Program-made: the position numbers and the translations under genes | The notes under the pieces: generated by a model | What the model was told of the DNA's origin: nothing | Seen by the model: only the letters and a program-made list of their open reading frames with translations | Database searches by the model: none | Shown here: positions 20,753 to 31,568 of the stretch, piece by piece | Layout: every line of letters starts with the position of its first letter | How positions within the stretch are numbered: position 1 is the first letter of the stretch | Assembly: GCA_900552525.1 (NCBI GenBank) | Contig: UNSK01000010.1 | Coordinates: 1 to 52,672, forward strand | Direction: 5' to 3' | Source of the DNA: Candidatus Gastranaerophilales bacterium | GTDB lineage: Bacteria; Cyanobacteriota; Vampirovibrionia; Gastranaerophilales; Gastranaerophilaceae | Length of the DNA stretch: 52,672 nucleotides

Positions 20753-21340
20753 TTATACTTTTTTTCTTATATCATCAAAATATTTTATAACCCTGCAAGG
20801 ATTACCCGCAGCAACGCAATTATCCGGAATAGAGCGATTTACAACACTGCCGGCACCGATTATACTATTTTTGCCAATTGTTACACCCGGAAGAATTATT
20901 GCGCCTCCGCCAATCCATGCCCCGTCTTTTATTTCCACTGAATCTGCACAGGTATTATAATAAATTGGATTATCAGCATCCCTTTCAATAATATACCTGT
21001 CTTCTGGAAGTATTGGATGATATGCAGTATAAATTTGAACATTCGGAGCAAACATAATACAGTTTCCTATTTTAATTTGTTCATTGTCAATAAAAATACA
21101 GTTCGGCCCTATAATAACATCACTGCCGATAGAAATCTTTTTACCGTATTCACAATGAAAGCGCTCGCCAACAAAAACATTACTGCCTATTGCATCAAAT
21201 AATTGTTTAAGAATATGCTGTTTTCTCTTATTATCATTATAATCCGCAGCTTCATATTCTTTCATCAAAGCTCTTGCCTTTGTTCTCATCTCACATAATT
21301 CTTCAGATGCAGTTTCAATATATTTATACTTATTATGCAT
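20753..21340 (-). CDS. Maltose/galactoside O-acetyltransferase-like hexapeptide protein
   Basis: 195 residues. A left-handed beta-helix acetyltransferase of the Maa/LacA/NodL type, which moves acetyl from acetyl-CoA to a sugar hydroxyl in the cytosol. The N-terminal Maa-type helical segment has MRTKARALMKEYEAAD. Hexapeptide repeats run from IGSDVIIGPN to VTIGKNSIIGAGSVV, and the catalytic histidine is in YTAYHPILPE. The C-terminus AAGNPCRVIKYF is the usual CoA-side ending. A GGGAGGGG ribosome binding site precedes the ATG, and a TG-C-TATTTT box about 30 bases upstream may be the promoter. The acceptor sugar is unknown. Confidence 0.92.
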   Translation of the reverse strand: MHNKYKYIETASEELCEMRTKARALMKEYEAADYNDNKRKQHILKQLFDAIGSNVFVGERFHCEYGKKISIGSDVIIGPNCIFIDNEQIKIGNCIMFAPNVQIYTAYHPILPEDRYIIERDADNPIYYNTCADSVEIKDGAWIGGGAIILPGVTIGKNSIIGAGSVVNRSIPDNCVAAGNPCRVIKYFDDIRKKV

Positions 21341-21470
21341 ATTTTCCCCTCCCTGTTAAAAAATAGCATAAATTTCGAGTTTTGAACATTGACTTTTATT
21401 GATAAAATATTTTACAATTTAACTCTGTTTGTTCCGGCTGCATTTCAATTGTTTACGAAAGGAATAAAAT

Positions 21471-22337
21471 ATGGATAAAAATACAACGATAAGATTAATA
21501 TATCCTCAGTGGCAGGGAGGAAATATTGCCGGTTTGATAAGCGAACTTGAACCAGATGACGCTTCTAGAGGTTATATGTTAGGTGCGTATATGTTAAATT
21601 TTTTAGCTCCTGAAACAAAAAATAAAACCCTTACCGTTCCAATATCCAATGATATAAATAGAGTAGAAGAAAATGGAATATTAAGCTATAGAGAAATTTT
21701 AAACCAAACAAAAGCTGCATTAAACTTAATAGAAAAAGAAAACCCCGGCAAAATCGTAACCCTTGGCGGTGACTGTTCTGTAAGCGTTGTTCCATTTACA
21801 TATCTTGCACGTAAATACAATAATGATGTTGCAATGGTTTGGATTGATGCGCATCCTGATATTACCCTCCCTGATGATAAAACATACAACGGATATCATG
21901 CAATGGCAGTAACAGCCATTATGGGCAGAGGAAACAAAAAATTAGTTTCAGAACTCCCAGCCCAAATAAGTGCCGATAAAATTTTATTTGTTGGAATAAG
22001 AGATTGGGAAAGACAGGAGATTAAAGATAGACAGCAGGAATATGGTATAAAACATTTAACACCTGATGAAGTAAAAATAGACAGTACAAAAGTTATAGAC
22101 TGGCTTAAATCTACAGGAGCAAAACATGTAGTAATACATTTTGATATGGATGTTTTAGACCCGAATGAAATAATTGCAGCTGTAGGAGTTGTACCAAACG
22201 GAATTAAAATGGATGAAGCGGCAAGAGTTATCAATGATATTTCAAAGGAATTTAATCTAATAGGATTAACCGTTGCTGAACCTGTGCCAAGAACTGCTAT
22301 TAAATTAAAAAATATGCTGAATAAATTGCCGATTTAA
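21471..22337 (+). CDS. Arginase/agmatinase-family ureohydrolase
   Basis: 288 residues. Family members hydrolyse guanidino compounds (arginine, agmatine, formiminoglutamate) with two manganese ions. Metal motifs are TLGGDCSVS (about residue 97), WIDAHPDI (about 123) and HFDMDVLDP (about 223). The first motif has Cys where canonical members have His as a metal ligand; the other four ligands are present. The C-terminal LTVAEPVPRT replaces the usual E-x-NP. The substrate cannot be named. An AAAGGA ribosome binding site lies 7 bases upstream. It is followed by a terminator and a convergent tRNA gene. Confidence 0.88.
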   Translation: MDKNTTIRLIYPQWQGGNIAGLISELEPDDASRGYMLGAYMLNFLAPETKNKTLTVPISNDINRVEENGILSYREILNQTKAALNLIEKENPGKIVTLGGDCSVSVVPFTYLARKYNNDVAMVWIDAHPDITLPDDKTYNGYHAMAVTAIMGRGNKKLVSELPAQISADKILFVGIRDWERQEIKDRQQEYGIKHLTPDEVKIDSTKVIDWLKSTGAKHVVIHFDMDVLDPNEIIAAVGVVPNGIKMDEAARVINDISKEFNLIGLTVAEPVPRTAIKLKNMLNKLPI

Positions 22338-22361
22338 TTAAAATGAATTATAAATTCAAAA

Positions 22362-22396
22362 AAAAATAGACCTGAGTAAAACTCTGTCTATTTTTT
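22362..22396 (+). terminator. Bidirectional terminator between the arginase-family gene and the tRNA
   Basis: An inverted repeat AATAGAC/GTCTATT extended by GAGT/ACTC with one bulge is flanked by A and T runs. It ends immediately before the 3' end of the minus-strand tRNA and can stop both transcripts. Confidence 0.75.
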
Positions 22397-22397
22397 A

Positions 22398-22469
22398 TGG
22401 GCCCGGAGGGATTCGAACCCACGACCAAAGGATTATGAGTCCTCTGCGCTACCGCTGCGCCACAGGCCC
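22398..22469 (-). tRNA. tRNA with CAT anticodon (elongator Met, or Ile2)
   Basis: Acceptor arms GGGCCTG and CGGGCCC pair (one G-T). The D stem is GCGC/GCGC, and the anticodon stem GAGGA/TCCTT encloses CTCATAA, giving anticodon CAU. It lacks the three G-C pairs of initiator tRNA. CAU could mean elongator Met, or Ile2 if the C is modified to lysidine; the anticodon-arm sequence GACTCATAATC resembles both. The T stem GTGGG/CCCTC has a T-T mismatch at the second pair. No CCA is encoded. Confidence 0.9.
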
Positions 22470-22613
22470 GTGGCGTTACAAAACCTATACTACCAACTAA
22501 ACACTAAAAAATCAAGTCGTTATTCTAACAATCCTTTTCATACAACAAATGGCATAATTGGGATGTTACTATTATCAAGGATTATGTAAAAACCACTCGT
22601 AAAATTATTTTTG

Positions 22614-22622
22614 TGCTACAAT
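22614..22622 (+). promoter_or_regulatory. Extended -10 promoter of gyrB
   Basis: TG-C-TACAAT matches the extended -10 form seen elsewhere in the window and lies about 160 bases before gyrB. No good -35 box is visible. Confidence 0.5.
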
Positions 22623-22629
22623 ATACTTA

Positions 22630-25216
<2,587 letters not shown>

Positions 25217-25226
25217 TGAGGTTTAA

Positions 25227-27602
25227 ATGAGAACTGTTATAATAGGCGGAGGAGCATGCGGCGCAAGTACTGCTGCCAGAATCAGAAGGCTTGATGAATC
25301 TGCTGAAATTATTGTGCTGGAAAAAACCGGTGAAATTTCTATTGCAAATTGCGGGCTTCCATATTATACATCAGGTGTGATTAATGACAGAGAAAAAATG
25401 CTCGTTTCTTCACCTGAAAAATTTAGAGAATGGTTCAATATTAATGTTAAGTTAAATACAGAAGTTATAAATATTAATCCTGATGAAAAATTTGTAGAAA
25501 CAGCAGATGGTGAAAAAATAAATTATGACAAGCTTGTACTTGCTCAGGGAGCAAAACCTTTTGTTCCGCCTATTGAGGGAATACCTGAGGAAAAAGTTTT
25601 TACTGTAAGAACATTATTTGATGCAGATAATATCAAAAGTTATATAAAGGAAAAAGGCGTTCGGAAAGCTATTGTAATTGGCGGCGGTTTTATTGGGGTC
25701 GAGATGGCAGAAAATCTCAATGAAATGGGATTAGAAACAACTCTAATTGAACAACAAAATCAAATTCTTGCACCTGTAGATTACGAAATCGCAGCATTTT
25801 TACACAATGAAATGCGTGATAGAGGTATTGAACTTGTATTATCTGATGGAGTTAAGAAGTTTAATGATAATAAAGTTATATTGAATTCTTCCAGAGAAAT
25901 TGAATTCGATATTATCATTATGGCGATTGGCGTGCGTCCGGAGATTACACTTGCTAAAAACGCAGGTCTGGAAACAGCCAGAGGTATAATTGTTAATCAA
26001 AAAATGCAAACTTCAAATCCTGACATTTATGCAGGCGGGGATGGGGTTGAAATCAAAGATTTTGTTACCGGAGAAAATACTCTAATACCGCTTGCAGGGC
26101 CTGCAAACAGACAGGGAAGAATTATTGCAGATAATATATGCGGAATAGAATCTGCATACAAAAATTCGCAGGGTACTTCAGTCCTAAAAGTTTTTGATTT
26201 AACTGCTGCAAGTGTTGGCAATAATGAAAAGCAGCTTAAATCTAAAAATATTCCTTATTGGAAGACCTTTGTATTCTCAAAAGACCATGCCGGCTATTAT
26301 CCTGGAGCGGTAGAAGTTTTATATAAATTACTTTTTTCTCCCGATGGTAAAATTCTTGGTGCACAGGGAGTCGGCCTTGATGGTGTTGAAAAAAGAATTG
26401 ATGTAATTTCCTCAATTATGAGAAATGGCGGTAAAATTCAGGAGCTTTTAGATAGCGAGCTCTGTTATGCACCTCCGTATTCTTCTGCGAAAGATGCAGT
26501 GAATATATTAGGTATGAATGCTGATAATATTTTGCGCGGACTTCTCAAACCTGCTTACTTTGAAGATTTGGAAAACAGCTATTTAATTGATGTAAGACAA
26601 AAAGAGATTTTTGAAATCAGCACAATTGAGGGTGCTGTAAATATTCCGATTGCTCAATTAAGAAATAGAATTAATGAAGTCCCGCGTGATAAGAAAGTAA
26701 TATTGTTCTGTAATACAGGATATACCAGCTATAATGCTTCCCGAATTTTAATTCAGAATGGATTTAACAATGTTTATTCTTTATGCGGCGGAATTAGCTT
26801 GTACAAAGAACTTGTAAAAGATAAGAAAGGTATACTAACTATGCCGCAAAGAGTTGCAACACATGCAGCAGTGTCTAATTCTGCTGATGTAATTAAAGTT
26901 GATGCTTCTGGCCTGCAATGTCCGGGGCCGATTATGAAAGTTGCTTCTAAGATAGCAGAACTGAATGAAGGAAGCATTATTGAAGTTACTTCCACCGACA
27001 GAGGTTTTAAATCTGATATTGGTGCATGGTGCAAAACGACAGGCAATTCTCTTTTGGATTTGAAAACAGAGAAAAAAGTTATTACAGCAGTCATTCAAAA
27101 AGACGGAAAGCCGGCTGTTATTGAGAAATCTTCGGGAAATGGACAGACTATTGTAGTATTTTCGAATGATTTAGACAAAGCGTTAGCAGCATTGATTATA
27201 GCAAACGGGGCTAAAGCTGCCGGCAAAGATGTCACATTATTTTTCACGTTCTGGGGGTTAAATATTTTAAGGAAACCTCAGAGCAGGGTTAAAAAAGGGA
27301 TAATCGACAAAATGTTCGGGCTTATGATGCCGAAAGGCACTGAAAAACTTACCTTATCAAAAATGAATATGCTCGGAGCAGGTTCATTAATGATGAAGTG
27401 GGTTATGAAGCAGAAAAATGTTTCAACCTTAAATGAACTTTTAACTCAAGCTAGAGAAGCCGGCATTAAATTTATAGCTTGCAACATGTCAATGGATGTT
27501 ATGGGAATAAAGCCGGAAGAACTTATTGACGGAGTTGAAATTGGCGGCGTTGCAAAATATATCGAAGAAAGCAGCTATTCTAACTCTAATTTGTTTATAT
27601 AA
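25227..27602 (+). CDS. CoA-disulfide reductase / NADH oxidase fused to rhodanese, TusA and DsrE-like domains
   Basis: 791 residues in four parts. Residues 1-450: FAD and pyridine-nucleotide disulfide oxidoreductase of the CoADR/Nox/persulfide reductase group, with FAD motif IIGGGACGAS, redox Cys42 in IANCGLPYY, NAD motif VIGGGFIGVE and YAGGDGVEI. About 455-540: rhodanese with active Cys in VILFCNTGYTS. About 555-625: TusA/SirA with LQCPGPIMKV. About 635-791: DsrE-like peroxiredoxin domain with FFTFWGLNILRK and ACNMSMDVMG. Each part can carry sulfane sulfur on Cys, so a cytosolic sulfur-relay or persulfide-reduction role is inferred. GTGAGG lies before the ATG; it probably shares the gyrB transcript. 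Confidence 0.93.
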   Translation: MRTVIIGGGACGASTAARIRRLDESAEIIVLEKTGEISIANCGLPYYTSGVINDREKMLVSSPEKFREWFNINVKLNTEVININPDEKFVETADGEKINYDKLVLAQGAKPFVPPIEGIPEEKVFTVRTLFDADNIKSYIKEKGVRKAIVIGGGFIGVEMAENLNEMGLETTLIEQQNQILAPVDYEIAAFLHNEMRDRGIELVLSDGVKKFNDNKVILNSSREIEFDIIIMAIGVRPEITLAKNAGLETARGIIVNQKMQTSNPDIYAGGDGVEIKDFVTGENTLIPLAGPANRQGRIIADNICGIESAYKNSQGTSVLKVFDLTAASVGNNEKQLKSKNIPYWKTFVFSKDHAGYYPGAVEVLYKLLFSPDGKILGAQGVGLDGVEKRIDVISSIMRNGGKIQELLDSELCYAPPYSSAKDAVNILGMNADNILRGLLKPAYFEDLENSYLIDVRQKEIFEISTIEGAVNIPIAQLRNRINEVPRDKKVILFCNTGYTSYNASRILIQNGFNNVYSLCGGISLYKELVKDKKGILTMPQRVATHAAVSNSADVIKVDASGLQCPGPIMKVASKIAELNEGSIIEVTSTDRGFKSDIGAWCKTTGNSLLDLKTEKKVITAVIQKDGKPAVIEKSSGNGQTIVVFSNDLDKALAALIIANGAKAAGKDVTLFFTFWGLNILRKPQSRVKKGIIDKMFGLMMPKGTEKLTLSKMNMLGAGSLMMKWVMKQKNVSTLNELLTQAREAGIKFIACNMSMDVMGIKPEELIDGVEIGGVAKYIEESSYSNSNLFI

Positions 27603-27606
27603 TTTG

Positions 27607-27615
27607 TGCTATAAT
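27607..27615 (+). promoter_or_regulatory. Extended -10 promoter, leaderless geometry (AsmA-like gene)
   Basis: TG-C-TATAAT ends 7 bases before the ATG at 27623 with no ribosome binding site. It begins 4 bases after the stop of the preceding gene. Confidence 0.65.
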
Positions 27616-27622
27616 TACTGGT

Positions 27623-30382
27623 ATGAAAAGATTTGCAAAAAGAGCTTTTATCTGGAGCGGAGTAACCGTTTTAATACTTGCAGGAACAGCAGCAGCTTCC
27701 TATCTGTGGATTTTACCGGCCGTAGTATCAAGCAGCTGGGTCAACAACATTGTTACAAAAGAAACTAATAAATTTCTGGGAGCAGAATTAAAAATTACAA
27801 ATCCTAAACTAAGCACAGGATTAAATCCAAAAATAGGATTCACACTCGCTGAACTTAGTTTATCTAAGAATAATAAAGAACTTTTAAATCTTAAAAACAT
27901 CGACACAGCATTTTCTTTTCAGGATATTTTTGCCAAACGTCTGATTGTAGAGAGACTTCTTGCTGAAAATGTTTACGTAAACGCTTCCGGTCTGGTTGAG
28001 CTATTCCCGCAGCCAGAACAAAAAGAACAGAAAAAAAGCGACTTTAGAATTGATATTTTTTCAGCAGTTCTGGGTGTAAAAAATTGTCTAATAACATATG
28101 ATACCTCTGATTTTGGAATAAAATTCGATGCAAAAAATGTTCTTCTTGACAGAACAAGAGCTGATGGTATTTACCCCCTGCATTTTGATTTTGACCTTGA
28201 GATGACAAAGGGCAAAGAAAAAATTACTGTTTCTGCTGATGACAAGGACAGAATTTACATGGGCGGAGGCGAGCTCCACATTGATAAATTCCCGATAGAA
28301 ATCGACAGGTCTAATGTCATAATTGACGCTTTTGCCTCAAGAAAAACCGGAATGGAAATAAATATTGCATCAAAAAACTTCTCTGCGCGAGATATTTTTA
28401 ACATAGTAACATCCAATATAATTATTCCAAACGGTAAGGAGCTTCTGGCGCCGATACTAGATGTTAAGGGAAGTGTAGATTTTAATCTGCATTTAGCTAA
28501 AAACACTATACGCGGTGATGTTAACGTAAACGAATCCGAATTTAAGATTAAAGATCTTCTAGGCATGCCTGTAAAAGTTACGCAGGGGCTGGTTGAAATT
28601 GGAAATACAACCATTACACTGAAAGATTTCAAAGGATTTTACAATAACAAAAAAGAAAACAGCCTTGTTATGTCGGGCAGTGTAAAGGATTACTGGAAAA
28701 CATGCGATACTGAAATTGTTTCGGATATTTTTGTAAATGATGATTTCTTCAAGAATTATATTTCCAAAATGCTTGGTGCTCCGATTTCGCTTGTCGGTGA
28801 CGCCGGCTCAAGGCTGACGCTCACATCGAAAAACGGCTCTTGCGATGTTGTATGGTATTTTCTTCTTAATGAGGGAGAAGGCTTCAAGTTAGGCGACCAA
28901 TCAATGGTCTTGAAGGATTACAAAACATTGTTCAAGGTTGATTTGAGCGTTGTAAAAAACATTTTGAAAATTAATACTATTGATTATTACATTACTAACG
29001 AGCTGAAACAAGGACTCACACCTGTTCTTGCCATCAAGGGTAATCTTGATATGGCTGATAATATGAAAATGCTGGATATTCATCTTAATATTCCGCGTCC
29101 GCTTCCGAGTGAATTTTTGAACTTCCTCGCATGCCAGAAAATATTCAAGAAAGGTACGGTTTCAGGAGAAATCAGTATTGATAACTCCGGAGCATTCCCT
29201 AAAATGGATGGTGTAATAAGCTTTGACAAAGTATTTATTCCGGCACAGAGATTATATATCAAGTCAGCAAAAGTCGGCGCTAAAGGCGACAAGCTCGGAG
29301 CAATTGCAGAAGGCAGATATAAACGTACAAAATATGATTTTAACGGATATATTGTAAACGATTTACGCCTTCCTATTGTGGTCAAAAGCGTAAACCTCAC
29401 ATTAGATAATGTCGATATAGAAAAATTACTCGCAGTAAACAGTTCTCAAACGACTCAAAAAACAACCGAACAGGTGCTTGATGCAGATAAACAGACAACT
29501 GACAGTGATGATGTTCCAACATTTACAAAGGGATTAATCATTGTTGAAAAATGTATGCTTCATCTTGATAAGGGTAAATACAAGGAGGTCAATTTTGGCA
29601 ATCTGCACGCCAATCTAACGCTTGATAAGGATGGTGTTTTACAGGTTCAGTCAAATAAATTTGATATTGCAGAAGGTATTTCTACTCTGAAAGTTAAAGC
29701 AGATTTAATCAAAAAACAATACTATTTGAGATTGGGAATAAAAGACGTTAATTCTGATGTAATGGCATCAGCAGTTTTAGGACTTCCGCGAGAAATTTCC
29801 GGCAAGGCCAGAGGTTTGATAGAAATCAGCTCTGATGAGAGTTTGAAACTTAACGGCGAAATTAAATTTGATATCCAGAATGGAACAATTGAAAAAGTCG
29901 GATATGTTGAATATATCCTGAAAGCAGCATCACTCTTTAGAAATCCGCTTGCAATGATTTCTCCGGCAACATTCGGTGATTTAGTAAATATTCCGAACGG
30001 GGATTTCGACGTAATTAAAGGTGAGATGAAGATTAAGGACAATGTCGTTCAGAGAATGATGATAAAATCTTCTGCAAAACAATTGAGTTCATTTATCCTC
30101 GGACGGTATGATTTAATGACTAATGATGCATCTCTTAGAATTTATACCAAAATGTCTAACAAAGGCGAGGGTTTTGCAGGATTTTTGAGAAACATTTCAT
30201 TAAACAGTATCGCAAACAGAATTTCTGCCAGCGGAAGAAATGACAGCAACTATTACGCGGCTGAGCTTTCACAGCTTCCGCCAATTAATGCTGACGAAAA
30301 GGATTGTCAGGTATTCTTGACAACGGTTGACGGTGATGTGATTAACTTTAACTTCCTGTCATCTTTGAAAAGAATAAAGTAA
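27623..30382 (+). CDS. AsmA/YhdP-like envelope protein
   Basis: 919 residues. The N-terminus has a single membrane anchor (FIWSGVTVLILAGTAAASYL, about 9-28) followed by a very long, mostly beta region with alternating hydrophobic residues, as in AsmA, YhdP and TamB proteins that bridge inner and outer membranes and help move lipid. The early segment (KFLGAELKITNPKLSTGLNP) resembles the AsmA start, and the C-terminal 200 residues (GTIEKVGYVEYILKAASLF, then a conserved GDF/IKGEM segment) resemble the AsmA-like C-terminal domain. This implies a two-membrane cell. It is transcribed from its own promoter with predicted leaderless start. Confidence 0.8.
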   Translation: MKRFAKRAFIWSGVTVLILAGTAAASYLWILPAVVSSSWVNNIVTKETNKFLGAELKITNPKLSTGLNPKIGFTLAELSLSKNNKELLNLKNIDTAFSFQDIFAKRLIVERLLAENVYVNASGLVELFPQPEQKEQKKSDFRIDIFSAVLGVKNCLITYDTSDFGIKFDAKNVLLDRTRADGIYPLHFDFDLEMTKGKEKITVSADDKDRIYMGGGELHIDKFPIEIDRSNVIIDAFASRKTGMEINIASKNFSARDIFNIVTSNIIIPNGKELLAPILDVKGSVDFNLHLAKNTIRGDVNVNESEFKIKDLLGMPVKVTQGLVEIGNTTITLKDFKGFYNNKKENSLVMSGSVKDYWKTCDTEIVSDIFVNDDFFKNYISKMLGAPISLVGDAGSRLTLTSKNGSCDVVWYFLLNEGEGFKLGDQSMVLKDYKTLFKVDLSVVKNILKINTIDYYITNELKQGLTPVLAIKGNLDMADNMKMLDIHLNIPRPLPSEFLNFLACQKIFKKGTVSGEISIDNSGAFPKMDGVISFDKVFIPAQRLYIKSAKVGAKGDKLGAIAEGRYKRTKYDFNGYIVNDLRLPIVVKSVNLTLDNVDIEKLLAVNSSQTTQKTTEQVLDADKQTTDSDDVPTFTKGLIIVEKCMLHLDKGKYKEVNFGNLHANLTLDKDGVLQVQSNKFDIAEGISTLKVKADLIKKQYYLRLGIKDVNSDVMASAVLGLPREISGKARGLIEISSDESLKLNGEIKFDIQNGTIEKVGYVEYILKAASLFRNPLAMISPATFGDLVNIPNGDFDVIKGEMKIKDNVVQRMMIKSSAKQLSSFILGRYDLMTNDASLRIYTKMSNKGEGFAGFLRNISLNSIANRISASGRNDSNYYAAELSQLPPINADEKDCQVFLTTVDGDVINFNFLSSLKRIK

Positions 30383-30394
30383 AAATTAACAAAA

Positions 30395-31069
30395 TTAAGA
30401 GAGTAATTTTCGCATTTGTACTTCAAATTTTTTCTTTCCTCCATTAGAAGGATGGCGGATAGCCGTTTCGAATTCCAAAAGGTTTGCAGCTATATTTCCA
30501 ATTGGAATAACCTTGGCATTTTTAAAAAGTTTTAAAAATGCATCCAAAATATCTCTTGTTGAATTTAATTCGTTTTGCACAGGTTTTCTGTTGGATAGTA
30601 GTTGGTCTTTTTTGTGAGGATGGAAAGGAAATACATTCCATAAAACAAAATCTGTTGTTTTAAGCTTTTTGCTGCTGTTCAAGAAACTCCAGACTATTGT
30701 AGCAGTAGGCTCTGTAAAACCATCTCTTTGAATTGTTTTAGCCTTTCTTTTTTCTTTTAATTTATCTTTACAGGAACTTCTTTCCATGTCATGAAGATTA
30801 TATTTTTTAAATATTCTCTCAGAAGTCATGGGAATTCCGGAAAAATGACATCCTTGATATCCCGGTGCTTCTGCAATTAAAACATATTTTGCATTTTTTC
30901 TTGATATAAGATAATTTTTAAGATTTTGACACCTTATTTTAACAGCATTATTATCCAAATCATATGTTTCGTCAAAATCTTTCCAAGGATTAAATACATT
31001 TGTCATTTTCTCATGTCTTTTTAATATTTCAATAAAATTTTCAACAGTACTTTCATTTATGTTATTCAT
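30395..31069 (-). CDS. Uracil-DNA glycosylase family protein
   Basis: 224 residues. UDG-superfamily proteins remove uracil or other damaged bases from DNA. The water-activating motif region reads VLIAEAPGYQGCHFSGIPMT (about 63-82), and the substrate-loop region near the C-terminus reads RHPSNGGKKKFEVQM. Both resemble the uncharacterised UDG-like family rather than classical Ung. LWNVFPFHPH in the middle is also typical. AAAGGA lies 8 bases before the ATG. The gene is convergent with the AsmA-like gene (13 bases apart, no terminator). Which lesion it acts on is unknown. Confidence 0.85.
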   Translation of the reverse strand: MNNINESTVENFIEILKRHEKMTNVFNPWKDFDETYDLDNNAVKIRCQNLKNYLISRKNAKYVLIAEAPGYQGCHFSGIPMTSERIFKKYNLHDMERSSCKDKLKEKRKAKTIQRDGFTEPTATIVWSFLNSSKKLKTTDFVLWNVFPFHPHKKDQLLSNRKPVQNELNSTRDILDAFLKLFKNAKVIPIGNIAANLLEFETAIRHPSNGGKKKFEVQMRKLLS

Positions 31070-31166
31070 ATTTTAATCCTTTCTATATATGTTAATGTAT
31101 TATTTTTATGGTAGTATGTCTATAGTGTTTTAGATAAATAAATTTACTGATTAACAAAGGATAAAT

Positions 31167-31568
31167 ATGAATATATTAGATTATTTGAAGGCGGTACACG
31201 CGCAAAGACAAATTAATAAACTTGCACGCAAATACAAAAATAAAAAGATTGTAATTTATGGTGCTGGTGAATATTTTCAAATTTTAAAAAATAATTTTGA
31301 TTTATCTAATTTAAATATTGTCGGCATTGCTGATAAAAAATTTGAAACTTCAAAAGATTCTAATCCGACTCAATACCTAGCTCTTGCGCCGGAAGAATTG
31401 AAAGAGTTTGATTTGGATGTAATTTTAGTTGCACTCTATGATGATACAAGCTTGTGTGATTATTTAGAATATCAATTACTTATAAATACTGAAAACGAAG
31501 GCAAGCCCGTCCGTTCTATAGTTGAACCGACAATTTTATACACAATTAAAGTTTTATTAGGTAAATAA
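31167..31568 (+). CDS. Small Rossmann-like protein of glycan cluster
   Basis: 133 residues. Contains IVIYGAGEYFQIL (about 28-40), a glycine-rich nucleotide-binding turn, followed by an acidic IVGIADKKFE strand and VILVALYDD. This looks like the first half of a Rossmann fold, as in small PglD-N-like or FkbM-associated proteins found in LicD and capsule clusters. No catalytic motif is recognised. AAAGGA lies 7 bases before the ATG. Its stop overlaps the licD start by one base (TAATG), so the two are translationally coupled and likely act together. Confidence 0.75.
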   Translation: MNILDYLKAVHAQRQINKLARKYKNKKIVIYGAGEYFQILKNNFDLSNLNIVGIADKKFETSKDSNPTQYLALAPEELKEFDLDVILVALYDDTSLCDYLEYQLLINTENEGKPVRSIVEPTILYTIKVLLGK

